Assembly (NCBI RefSeq): GCF_001509585.1
Contig: NZ_LNCI01000005.1
Coordinates: 372,001-436,000, forward strand
DNA length: 64,000 bases
Reading direction: 5' to 3'
DNA from: Tropicimonas marinistellae
GTDB lineage: Bacteria > Pseudomonadota > Alphaproteobacteria > Rhodobacterales > Rhodobacteraceae
Every line of letters starts with the position of its first letter. The stretch's first letter is position 1. This document shows, one piece after another, positions 20,018-27,807 of the stretch. Made by a program: the position numbers and the translations under genes. The notes beneath the pieces are model-generated. The model did no database searches. It saw only the letters and a list, made by a program, of their open reading frames with translations, and had not been told where the DNA came from.

Positions 20018-21265
20018 CTAGCGGTCCACTTCGCCGAACACGATGTCCAGCGTGCCGACGATGGCGGCCATGTCGGCGAGCTGGTGGCCGCTGCCGATGT
20101 GGTCCATGGACTGCAAATGCGTGTAGCCCGGCGCGCGCAGCTTTACCCGGTAAGGCTTGTTGGTGCCGTCGGCGACGATATAGACGCCGAATTCGCCCTT
20201 CGGCGCCTCCACGGCGGAGTAATACTCGCCCGCCGGCACCTTGAAGCCCTCGGTATAGAGCTTGAAGTGGTGGATCAGCGCTTCCATCGACGTTTTCATG
20301 TCGGCGCGCTTGGGCGGTGTCAGCTTGCCGCGCGCGAGAACGTCGCCCTGCCCTGTTGGATGCCGCAGCTTTTCAATGGCTTGCTGGCAGATCTTCACCG
20401 ATTGCCGCATCTCCTCCATGCGGATCAGGTAGCGATCATAGCAATCGCCGTTCTTGCCTACGGGGATCTGGAACTCGAACTCGTCATAGCATTCGTAGGG
20501 CTGCGCACGGCGCAGGTCCCAGGCGAGCCCGGCGGAGCGGGCCATCGGCCCGGTCATGCCCCAGTCCATCACGTCCTCCGGCGTGACGATGGCGATGTCG
20601 ACGTTGCGTTGCTTGAAGATGCGGTTTTCGGTCAGCAGCTCGTCAAGGTCGTCCAGCACCTTCGGGAAGCGCTCGCACCAGGCTTCGATGTCGTCGAGAA
20701 GGTCGGGCGTGATGTCCTGATGCACGCCGCCGGGGCGGAAGTAGTTGCAATGCATCCTCCCGCCCGAGGCGCGTTCGAAGAAGACGAAGAGCTCCTCCCG
20801 GCCCGGCTCGAACCCCCAGAGCGGCGGCGTCAGCGCGCCCACGTCCATCGCCTGCGTGGTCACGTTCATCACGTGGTTGCCGATCCGCGTCAGCTCCCCG
20901 AAGAGCACCCGCAAGAGGCTGCCCCGGCGCGGCGCCTCCACGCCCGTCATCTTCTCGATTGCCAGGCAATAGGCGTGCTCCTGGTTCATCGGCGCAGAGT
21001 AATCCAGCCGGTCCAGGTAGGGCGCGTTCTGCAGGTAGGTGCGGCTCTCCATCAGCTTCTCGGTGCCGCGGTGCAGCAGGCCGATATGCGGGTCGGCGCG
21101 CTCCACGATCTCCCCGTCAAGCTCCAGAACCATCCGCAAAACCCCGTGCGCCGCAGGGTGTTGCGGTCCGAAGTTGATGTTGAAGTTGCGGATCTGCTGC
21201 TCGCCGGTCAGCGCGTCGCTCGATCCGTCGTCATAGCGGTTTACCCGGGTATCGCCGTCCATCAT
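20018..21265 (-). CDS. nuoD: NADH-quinone oxidoreductase subunit D
   Basis: The 49-kDa quinone-binding subunit, 415 residues from the ATG at 21265. That ATG overlaps the nuoC stop as ATGA, which decides the start over a longer upstream frame. Motifs are [20 protein letters not shown] (about residues 30-49), [17 protein letters not shown] with the quinone-site histidine, [15 protein letters not shown], and the C-terminal DIVFGEVDR. It is related to the large subunit of NiFe hydrogenases but lacks the metal-binding cysteines. Confidence 0.97.
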   Translation of the reverse strand: MMDGDTRVNRYDDGSSDALTGEQQIRNFNINFGPQHPAAHGVLRMVLELDGEIVERADPHIGLLHRGTEKLMESRTYLQNAPYLDRLDYSAPMNQEHAYCLAIEKMTGVEAPRRGSLLRVLFGELTRIGNHVMNVTTQAMDVGALTPPLWGFEPGREELFVFFERASGGRMHCNYFRPGGVHQDITPDLLDDIEAWCERFPKVLDDLDELLTENRIFKQRNVDIAIVTPEDVMDWGMTGPMARSAGLAWDLRRAQPYECYDEFEFQIPVGKNGDCYDRYLIRMEEMRQSVKICQQAIEKLRHPTGQGDVLARGKLTPPKRADMKTSMEALIHHFKLYTEGFKVPAGEYYSAVEAPKGEFGVYIVADGTNKPYRVKLRAPGYTHLQSMDHIGSGHQLADMAAIVGTLDIVFGEVDR

Positions 21266-21870
21266 TTCGCGTCCTCGGCCTTCTCGTCCCCGGGCAGGAT
21301 GTATTTCGCGCCCTCCCACGGCGACAGGTAATCGTATTGCCTGTAGTCATGCACCAGCTTCACCGGTTCGTAGACCACGCGCTTGGACACCTCGTCGTAG
21401 CGCAGCTCCACGTAGCCGGACGTCGGGAAATCCTTGCGCAGCGGATGTCCCCGGAACCCGTAATCGGTCAGGATGCGCCGCAGGTCCGGGTGGCCGGAGA
21501 ACAGCACCCCGAACATGTCGAAAACCTCGCGCTCGTACCAGTTCGCATTGGGGAACAGCCCGGTCACGGACGCGATGCTCTCGTCCTCGCGCACCGACGC
21601 GTGCAGCCGCACCCGCTGGTTCTGGTGCATCGACAGCAGGTGGTACACGATGGTGAAACGCTTCTCGCGTTCCGGATGGTCCACCGCGGTAATGTCGATC
21701 AACTGCGTGAACCGGCAGCTGTTGTCGGCCTTGAGAAATTCCACCAACCCGGCGATCGCATTGGGGGCCACGTCCACGGTGAGCTGGTCGAGCGCCACGT
21801 GCCAGTCCACAACGCAGTCGGGGCGGCGGGTGGCGATATGCTCGCCCAGAACCTTCAGTGCTTCGCTCAT
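21262..21870 (-). CDS. nuoC: NADH-quinone oxidoreductase subunit C
   Basis: The 30-kDa subunit of the connecting module, 202 residues from the ATG at 21870 ([18 protein letters not shown]). In-frame sequence upstream of this is not conserved in character. It has [20 protein letters not shown] and the hallmark [20 protein letters not shown] followed by [19 protein letters not shown]. NuoC and NuoD are separate genes here, unlike the fused E. coli NuoCD. Confidence 0.97.
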   Translation of the reverse strand: MSEALKVLGEHIATRRPDCVVDWHVALDQLTVDVAPNAIAGLVEFLKADNSCRFTQLIDITAVDHPEREKRFTIVYHLLSMHQNQRVRLHASVREDESIASVTGLFPNANWYEREVFDMFGVLFSGHPDLRRILTDYGFRGHPLRKDFPTSGYVELRYDEVSKRVVYEPVKLVHDYRQYDYLSPWEGAKYILPGDEKAEDAK

Positions 21871-21969
21871 GTCGGCGTCGTCCTTGTCGTCATGTCCCGG
21901 TCGTGGAAATCCGGTCGTCCGTGCCCATCGGCATGTGCGCCGCGGGCCCAACCCGCGACCTGCACGAAA

Positions 21970-22503
21970 TCAGCGCGTGATCGTGCCCACGCGGCGGATC
22001 TTCCGCTGCATCTGCAGGATCCCGTAGAGCAGCGCCTCGGCCGTCGGCGGGCAGCCCGGCACGTAGACATCCACCGGCACGATCCGGTCGACGCCACGCA
22101 CCACCGAGTAGCTGTAGTGGTAATACCCGCCGCCATTGGCGCAGGAGCCCATCGACAGCACGTAGCGCGGCTCCGGCATCTGGTCGTAGACCTTGCGCAG
22201 CGCCGGCGCCATCTTGTTGGTCAGCGTACCGGCGACGATCATCATGTCGGACTGGCGCGGGCTTGCACGCGGCGCGGTGCCGAACCGCTCGAGGTCGTAG
22301 CGCGGCATGGAGACGTGGATCATCTCGATGGCGCAGCAGGCGAGCCCGAAGGTCATCCAGTGCAGGCTGCCGGTGCGCGCCCAGTTGATCACGTCGGCCG
22401 TGGAGGTGACGAGGAACCCCTTGTCGGAGACCTCCTTGGCTAGCGCCTTGGCGACGACTTCCTTGTCGGCACCCGCGTCGTTGAGGGACGTGCTCACTCC
22501 CAT
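21970..22503 (-). CDS. nuoB: NADH-quinone oxidoreductase subunit B
   Basis: Carries cluster N2, which passes electrons to quinone; 177 residues. Its 4Fe-4S ligands lie in [10 protein letters not shown] (adjacent cysteines near residues 56-57), [20 protein letters not shown] and [16 protein letters not shown]. The chosen ATG at 22503 ([17 protein letters not shown]) overlaps nuoA by 10 bases. A 99-base gap separates it from nuoC, in which I see only an antisense-like frame. Confidence 0.97.
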   Translation of the reverse strand: MGVSTSLNDAGADKEVVAKALAKEVSDKGFLVTSTADVINWARTGSLHWMTFGLACCAIEMIHVSMPRYDLERFGTAPRASPRQSDMMIVAGTLTNKMAPALRKVYDQMPEPRYVLSMGSCANGGGYYHYSYSVVRGVDRIVPVDVYVPGCPPTAEALLYGILQMQRKIRRVGTITR

Positions 22504-22859
22504 TCCAGGGCTCCCTTCTTCCATTCATAGGCGAAGCCCACCGTCAGGACGGCCAGGAAGACCATCATCGACCAGAAGGCGGCCATGGAAATCTCGCCGA
22601 AGGACACCGCCCATGGGAACAGGAAGGCCACTTCGAGGTCGAAGATGATGAAGAGGATCGAGACCAGGTAGAACCGGATGTCGAACTTCATCCGCGCATC
22701 GTCGAAGGCATTGAATCCGCACTCATATGCGCTGGACTTCTCGGGGTCCGGATCGGACGGCGCGACAAGCCACGCGGCGGCGACGAAGATGATGCCGAAT
22801 ACGATGGCAATGGCGAGGAAGACGAGAACCGGAAGGTATTCTCTCAGAAGATCGTCCAC
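22494..22859 (-). CDS. nuoA: NADH-quinone oxidoreductase subunit A
   Basis: First gene of the nuo cluster, 121 residues with three membrane helices. Family signatures are [20 protein letters not shown] (about residues 43-62, with the conserved loop cysteine) and FLVSI-type helix [20 protein letters not shown]. The start codon is GTG at 22859, supported by AAGGAG six bases upstream. The promoter for the operon must lie in the following 487 bases. Confidence 0.97.
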   Translation of the reverse strand: MDDLLREYLPVLVFLAIAIVFGIIFVAAAWLVAPSDPDPEKSSAYECGFNAFDDARMKFDIRFYLVSILFIIFDLEVAFLFPWAVSFGEISMAAFWSMMVFLAVLTVGFAYEWKKGALEWE

Positions 22860-23346
22860 GTTTGGCTCCTTGTCTGCCAGCGTAGGTATAGCACGCGGGT
22901 GGTCTCGGGCTATCTCGCGGTTTACGCGCGCCCCCGGACGGGGTCAACCGGCGGCGTGTCGCGGGCAAGCGGCGTTCTGTCTCGGCAAGGGCGGCCTCCA
23001 GCGGTGCCCGGCAATCGACGCGCCCGGCCTGCGCCGTTTCTCACCGCTTTCACGCTGCCGGGGCCACCTGCGCGAAACCTCAGAAAACCGCCGCGAGATC
23101 GGGCGTTGGCACGATATTTGTCCACCCTAGGCATGCCCCTTCGGTCTGCGGCCAGGTGCAGCGCCGTTTCGAGACACCACCGTAATCCATGCTGCCCGTC
23201 GCACCACTCTGACAAACCACGCGCCTCCAATCCCGGTCGCGCCCGCGACCTATGCCGCGCGACCGACCTCTAACGATGTGAGAGATAGCGCCGCACGCCC
23301 CAAGGTCCATCACCGGCGGTTGGCGGCACAGCGCCCCCCGTGCCGC
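22860..23346. promoter_or_regulatory. Upstream region of the nuo operon
   Basis: These 487 bases separate the GTG start of nuoA from the end of the VOC gene and contain no supportable gene, only Arg-rich frames. The strong Shine-Dalgarno AAGGAG of nuoA is at 22866-22871. The promoter of the complex I operon is expected here because both neighbouring genes are on the minus strand and the gap is long. No clear -35/-10 pair could be picked out. Confidence 0.5.
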
Positions 23347-23703
23347 CTAGCCGGCAAAGCACAGCTTGTTTCCGTCCGGGTCCCGCGCGTAGGCCGAGAA
23401 CCGCGGTCCCCGCTGGTCCGGCACACCCTCGCACCTGCCCCCGAGTGCGAGCGCTCTTTCGTGAAACCGTCGGACCTCGTCTGCGGATCCCACGTTGAAA
23501 CCGATCATGGTCCCATTGCCCCCCGTGGCAGGCTGCTCGTCGAACGGGATCGCTGCCGCAAATGCGAAGTCCTCGCCCAGCCAATAGGTCATCCGGTCCG
23601 ATGGCCTGACGCAACTCACGCCCGCCCCTTCGAATAAGCCGGTGTAAAACGCCACCGCTGCGGCCATGTCGTTCGTTCCGACGACGAAATAATCCATCTT
23701 CAT
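23347..23703 (-). CDS. VOC-family (glyoxalase-like) protein
   Basis: A 118-residue vicinal-oxygen-chelate protein from the ATG at 23703 (MKMDYFVVGTNDMAAAVAFY). It shows one beta-alpha-beta-beta-beta module, with FYTGLFEGAG in the first half and GPRFSAYARDPDGNKLCFAG at the end, as in small glyoxalase/bleomycin-resistance/extradiol-dioxygenase relatives. GGAA precedes the ATG by 8 bases. In-frame ATGs at 23718 and upstream look less likely. Substrate is unknown. It is divergent from the WYL regulator, which probably controls it. Confidence 0.85.
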   Translation of the reverse strand: MKMDYFVVGTNDMAAAVAFYTGLFEGAGVSCVRPSDRMTYWLGEDFAFAAAIPFDEQPATGGNGTMIGFNVGSADEVRRFHERALALGGRCEGVPDQRGPRFSAYARDPDGNKLCFAG

Positions 23704-23822
23704 CTGTTGGTTTCCCATGTGCAGTCGTTGATCCTTGCCCACTCCGGGGCGCAAAGCAGAGAGCGCGGCGCGGCAGACATGGCCCGATCCGAAACTCTCA
23801 TCCCCGCTATATGGATAACTAT

Positions 23823-23835
23823 GACAATTTATGTC
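23823..23835. promoter_or_regulatory. Candidate operator between VOC and WYL-regulator genes
   Basis: The AT-rich 13-mer GACAATTTATGTC is an imperfect dyad (GACA / TGTC with a 5-base centre) 11 bases before the regulator's ATG, in the 143-base divergent spacer. AT content here contrasts with the GC-rich flanks. Autoregulation plus control of the VOC gene is the usual pattern for such pairs. No promoter elements are certain. Confidence 0.35.
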
Positions 23836-23846
23836 TTATTTGATTC

Positions 23847-24581
23847 ATGGCACGGACAAATGCACATGGCAGGCTGAGGCGAATGGAAATGCTGGCCGTT
23901 CAGCTGAAGCAAGAGGCGCATTGCACCGTCGCGGACCTTGCCCGACAGCATGGTGTCAGCGCGCGCACGATCGCACGGGATCTGTCCCTCATGCGGGATC
24001 AGGGTATGCAGATCGACGCGGATCGCGGACGCGGCGGCGGGGTGCGTCTCGACCGAAACTGGGGGGTTGGCCGGCTGAACCTGAGCTATTCCGAGGCGGT
24101 CGACCTTCTCATCAGCATCGCTGTCGCCGAGCAAATGAACTCCCCCATGTTCCTTGCGAGCCTCGGCTCGGTGAGGCGACAGTTGGTGGCCTCTTTCTCC
24201 CCCGCCAAACGCGACAGGGTGAACAGCCTCAAGTCGCGCATTCTGATCGGAGTCACGGCATCCACCTATGTTCAACAAAGCGTCAACACCCCACCGGCGC
24301 GCGTCGTGCAATCCCTGCACAGGGCCTTTGTTGATCAGGAAACGCTGGAGATACGCTATCGGAGAGAAGACGGCACCACGTCTGACCGCGTGATCGAGCC
24401 TCACTATCTCCTGCTGAAATATCCGGTCTGGTATGTGGTCGCGCAGGATCATCTCAGGCAAGCGCCGCGGACATTCAGATGCGACCGGATTCTTTCCGCC
24501 AATGGGCAAGGCGCCCAGTTCCGCCTGTTGCCAAAGGCGACGTTCCAGCAGTCCCTGGTCAGTGACGGTCTTCTGGGCTGA
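23847..24581 (+). CDS. YafY-type HTH/WYL-domain transcriptional regulator
   Basis: A 244-residue regulator. The N-terminal winged helix-turn-helix has CTVADLARQHGVSARTIARD (about residues 27-46). A WYL ligand-sensing domain follows, with LEIRYRREDGTTSDRVIEPH (about residues 168-187) and LLLKYPVWYVVAQD, where W-Y is the namesake motif. Such proteins often sit beside and divergent from VOC-family genes, as here. Ligand is unknown. No Shine-Dalgarno precedes the first ATG; a second ATG at 23883 has GAGGCGA in front but would remove the start of the HTH. Confidence 0.88.
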   Translation: MARTNAHGRLRRMEMLAVQLKQEAHCTVADLARQHGVSARTIARDLSLMRDQGMQIDADRGRGGGVRLDRNWGVGRLNLSYSEAVDLLISIAVAEQMNSPMFLASLGSVRRQLVASFSPAKRDRVNSLKSRILIGVTASTYVQQSVNTPPARVVQSLHRAFVDQETLEIRYRREDGTTSDRVIEPHYLLLKYPVWYVVAQDHLRQAPRTFRCDRILSANGQGAQFRLLPKATFQQSLVSDGLLG

Positions 24582-25239
24582 TCGCGCTGTCCGTCTGCGC
24601 AGCAAGCGATCTTTGCGGCGGTCAAGCTTCGGTGATCGGATCGTCCTCGGACCTGACCCTGCCCCGGCACGGCTCCGTCCCGGCTCGTCGCGCGCGTCCC
24701 GGGACAGGGCACATTCCCTTTGCCCAATCGCCAAATGCCCTCGATATCCCAACACCGCACTCTGACCGAAGGCGCCCTGTCCCAAGGATCTTGCATTCCG
24801 TCCGCCACGGCGGGTCGCACGAACCCGGCCCTTCGATATGGTGTCCGGCGCGGCCCGCGTGGCACTGGTTCCCAAGATCGTCAGACCGTGTGCGTCCCTT
24901 CCGCGGCGGCTATTGCGATCCACACACCAGCGTCGCACGTCGTGAATCGTCCGGCGCGTGCGCGTCTGCCGTTCGCACCCCGTTGTTGAAGCTGTTACCG
25001 GCAAACTCGGCCGGAGTTGGAGACAGACGGAAACGTCCGGACGAGGCACCTGCGACCGTGGGGCTCGTGGAGGCACTTGCCTCGGGCGCCGCTTCGGCCA
25101 TCCCGGCGCCAACGCGAATGGTGTCTCGTCCCCCGACGCGTCGAAATCCCTAAGAAATCGTGAAGACGCCCCTGCAACCCACTGATTTTATTGTGTCGTG
25201 AAGATGTCTCACGATGAGACACCCGGTCTCTTCCATCCC
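24582..25239. other. Convergent intergenic region, no gene seen
   Basis: These 658 bases lie between the 3' end of the WYL regulator gene (+) and the 3' end of liuC (-). Frames of 60-170 codons exist on both strands but are Arg/Pro/Ser-rich and lack any recognisable motif or ribosome site. Near its right end, 25205-25221 is a perfect inverted repeat, TGTCTCA-CGA-TGAGACA, 19 bases beyond the liuC stop. It may be part of a transcription end or a protein-binding site. It could also be the decayed remains of an older gene. Confidence 0.45.
25205..25221. repeat. Perfect 7-bp inverted repeat downstream of liuC
   Basis: TGTCTCA-CGA-TGAGACA, 7-base arms with a 3-base loop, located just past the last gene of the liu operon. 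It could form a short RNA hairpin, but no U tract follows on either strand, so a classical intrinsic terminator is doubtful. Confidence 0.45.
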
Positions 25240-26025
25240 CTAGCTCTGGTCGTGCCACCGTGCCGGCCGCTTCTCGAAGAAGGCCGCGATCCCCTCCGCC
25301 GCCTCCTCGCTCTCCCATCTGCGGGCCAGCGCCTCGACCGTCTCCGCGATGGTCGCCTCGTCGATGGCCGGCCCGAGGCGGCGCAGCAGCGCCTTGGCCT
25401 CCGAAACCGCCCCCGGTGCGACCGAAAGATACGGGGTCACCTCCGCCTCCACCGCCGCGTCGAGTTCCTCCGCCGGCACCGACCGCGCCAGCAGCCCCAG
25501 TGCCTGCGCCTCGCCCGCCGGGAACAGCCGCGCCGACATGAACACCCGCCGCGCCATCGCCTCCCCCATGCGCGCCACCACGTAGGGCCCGATGGTCGCG
25601 GGGATGAGGCCCAGCCGGGTCTCCGTGAACCCGAAACGCGCCGTCTCGGCGGCCACCGCAACGTCGCAGACCGAGATCAGCCCCAGTCCGCCGCCGAACG
25701 CATTCCCGTGAACCCGGCCGATCAGCGGCTTGGGGCAGGTATTCAGCGCCTGAAGCATCCGCGCCAGCCGCGTCGCCTCTCTCGCACGCGCCGCCGCACC
25801 CGCGTCTCGCTGAGCCTGCATCCAACCAAGGTCGCCCCCCGCGCAGAACGAGCGCCCCTCGCCCGCCAGCACGATGACCCGAACAGCGGGATCGGCGCCG
25901 AGCCGGTTCGTGGCGTCGGTCACCTCATCCATCATCCGCGCCGACAGCGCATTGTGTTTCTCAGCCCGCGCCAGCGAGAGGCGCGCCACGCCGCGCATGT
26001 CCACCGTCACAGCTACGTTTTCCAT
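25240..26025 (-). CDS. liuC: Methylglutaconyl-CoA hydratase (enoyl-CoA hydratase family)
   Basis: Hydrates 3-methylglutaconyl-CoA to HMG-CoA in leucine breakdown. It has 261 residues from the ATG at 26025 (MENVAVTVDMRGVARLSLAR). The crotonase fold is shown by LAGEGRSFCAGGDLGWMQAQ (about residues 53-72, first oxyanion-hole segment), VHGNAFGGGLGLISVCDVAV near residue 104 and FGFTETRLGLIPATIGPYV near residue 130, with catalytic acidic positions in the last two. The exact substrate is inferred from the operon, since crotonases are hard to tell apart. It is last in the liu operon. Confidence 0.88.
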   Translation of the reverse strand: MENVAVTVDMRGVARLSLARAEKHNALSARMMDEVTDATNRLGADPAVRVIVLAGEGRSFCAGGDLGWMQAQRDAGAAARAREATRLARMLQALNTCPKPLIGRVHGNAFGGGLGLISVCDVAVAAETARFGFTETRLGLIPATIGPYVVARMGEAMARRVFMSARLFPAGEAQALGLLARSVPAEELDAAVEAEVTPYLSVAPGAVSEAKALLRRLGPAIDEATIAETVEALARRWESEEAAEGIAAFFEKRPARWHDQS

Positions 26026-26163
26026 CCTCGTCCCCTCCTGCCTGTTCGCGCCAAATCCGTCCGCCCCACACAACGCGCCGATAGCCCCCCGCCCCGATCA
26101 ATCGCCGGCACTGCTGCCTCCCTCGGAGTCGGGCCGCGCAGCGCCTGCGGCGCTGTCTCCGTA

Positions 26164-27033
26164 TCACGCCTGGTCTCGATTCTTGCCCCGCAAGGACACT
26201 GCGAAGTTCGCTGCCTCGGCCACCGCGTCGGCATCGAGACCGACATCCAGCCCCATGGCCTGCAGACGCGCCAGCACCGCCTCGGTCGCAACGTTCCCGG
26301 CTGCACCCGGCGCGTAGGGACATCCACCAAGCCCGCCGACAGACCCGTCGAAAACCCGCAGGCCGCGCTCCAGGGACAGGGCGATGTTGTCCAATGCCCG
26401 TCCCCCTGTGTCGTGATAATGTCCCGCCAGGCAGTCTGGCGGAAGTGCGGCCAATACCGCGTCGAGCATTGCGCCAATAGTTTTGGGCGTAGCCCGCCCG
26501 ATGGTGTCACCGAGGGAGATCTCGTAGACCCCGAGTGCCGCCAGACGCTCGGCGGTTCGCACAACCTGCGCCGGGGGAACGGCCCCGTCGAACGGGCAAT
26601 CGGTGACACAGGAGACATAGCCGCGTACGGGTAGGCCGACATCCGCCGCCGCCGCAACCACCGGCGCGATCCGCGCGAAACTCTCATCGATGGAACAGTT
26701 GAGATTGGCACGACTGAACCCTTCGGAGGCGCTGACGAACACCGCCACCTCGTCAGCCCCTGCCGCCACCGCTCGTTCCAGTCCCATCAGGTTCGGCACC
26801 AGCGCCGCGTAAGAGACGCCGGCGACCCGGTCGATCCCGGCCAGAACCTCGTCCGAACTCGCCATCTGCGGCACCCACTTCGGACTTACGAAACTCGCAA
26901 CCTCGATCCGCCGGAATCCGGCCCGTCCGAGCAGATCCACCAACCGAATCTTGTCGGCGACGGCAATCGGATGGGGTTCGTTTTGCAGCCCGTCGCGTGG
27001 ACCGACCTCGAAGATCTCAACGCTATCCATCAC
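26164..27033 (-). CDS. liuE: Hydroxymethylglutaryl-CoA lyase
   Basis: Cleaves HMG-CoA to acetoacetate and acetyl-CoA, the final leucine-pathway step. It is a 289-residue TIM-barrel protein of the HMGL/DRE family. VGPRDGLQNE (about residues 10-19) carries the metal and catalytic arginine/aspartate, SLGDTIGRATPKTIG lies near residue 175, CLAGHYHDTGGRALDNI holds the metal histidines, and the hallmark GGLGGCPYAPGAAGNVATE near residue 235 has the catalytic cysteine. Two adjacent ATGs (27033 and 27030) are equally possible starts. A 138-base spacer precedes liuC. Confidence 0.95.
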   Translation of the reverse strand: MMDSVEIFEVGPRDGLQNEPHPIAVADKIRLVDLLGRAGFRRIEVASFVSPKWVPQMASSDEVLAGIDRVAGVSYAALVPNLMGLERAVAAGADEVAVFVSASEGFSRANLNCSIDESFARIAPVVAAAADVGLPVRGYVSCVTDCPFDGAVPPAQVVRTAERLAALGVYEISLGDTIGRATPKTIGAMLDAVLAALPPDCLAGHYHDTGGRALDNIALSLERGLRVFDGSVGGLGGCPYAPGAAGNVATEAVLARLQAMGLDVGLDADAVAEAANFAVSLRGKNRDQA

Positions 27034-27150
27034 GCCTCCCAGTGCCCCCCCGTTCCCGCAGGTTTCCCCGTGGCGCGCGCCGCGCGCGCGCCCGGCCCAA
27101 CCCCGAGCAAGTGCGCCAGCACGCCGCCGAGGGGGCGGGAGCCACCCGCC

Positions 27151-27807
27151 TCATGCGTCCCACGCCGGGTAGAAATGTTGTGTGTAGAGCGGCGCCTCGT
27201 CGGATTTCGGCAGCGATGCGCGATAGGCTGCCCGTTCGCCGCAGCGTTCCATCCAGGCATGCAGGGCCGGAAAGGGCTCGGTTCTGGCGAAGTGGCGTCC
27301 CATGTAGACGGCCTGCCCGACGCTCACATCCGCCGCGGAAAACCCGCCGTCCAGCAGCCATGCGCGCCCCGCCAGCCGTGCGTCCAGCGCTGCGTAGCAT
27401 TTGCCCAGCCGCGCCGCCTCCAGCTTCATGATCACCGGACTGCGCATTGCATCCTCATAGAGCGCCACGTGCTGCTGGGTCAGCGCGGCAGTGTGCTGGC
27501 TCACGGTTTCGGCGAAATGCACCCATATCAGCCAGTCGGTGCGTTCGGGATGATCCACCGCCCGTCCCAGCCCGGCCTCCGGAAAGCGCTCGCACAGAAC
27601 TTCGGTAATCGCTCCGCTCTCCCATATCGTCTTCCCGTCAAGTTCCAGCGCCGGCACCCGTCCCGCGGGATTGAGGGCCAGAAATTCCGCCTGCCGGAGA
27701 TTCCTGCCGAAAGCATGTGTAACGACCTCGAACTCGCATCCGATCTCACCCAGCAACCAGAGCGCCCGCATCGAACGCGTTTGCGGGCAATGGTGCAGCC
27801 GGATCAT
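27151..27807 (-). CDS. Glutathione S-transferase family protein
   Basis: 218 residues: an N-terminal thioredoxin-like domain with HHCPQTRSMRALWLLGEIG (about residues 5-23) and GRVPALELDGKTIWESGAI near residue 52 (glutathione-binding proline and E-S), followed by a helical C-terminal domain with WLLDGGFSAADVSVG near residue 150. The start overlaps the liuD stop as ATGA, so it is coupled to leucine catabolism genes. The substrate is unknown. A link to acyl-CoA or electrophile detoxification is only contextual. Confidence 0.88.
   Translation of the reverse strand: MIRLHHCPQTRSMRALWLLGEIGCEFEVVTHAFGRNLRQAEFLALNPAGRVPALELDGKTIWESGAITEVLCERFPEAGLGRAVDHPERTDWLIWVHFAETVSQHTAALTQQHVALYEDAMRSPVIMKLEAARLGKCYAALDARLAGRAWLLDGGFSAADVSVGQAVYMGRHFARTEPFPALHAWMERCGERAAYRASLPKSDEAPLYTQHFYPAWDA

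Noticed and set aside
24910-25101. A 63-codon minus-strand frame in the convergent gap
   Set aside because: Ala/Ser/Pro-rich composition is common by chance in this genome. No start signal, motif or partner.
27034-27150. Possible extra small gene between the GST gene and liuE
   Set aside because: Only Arg/Gly-rich frames of 70-140 codons crossing real genes. No ribosome site or conserved motif.
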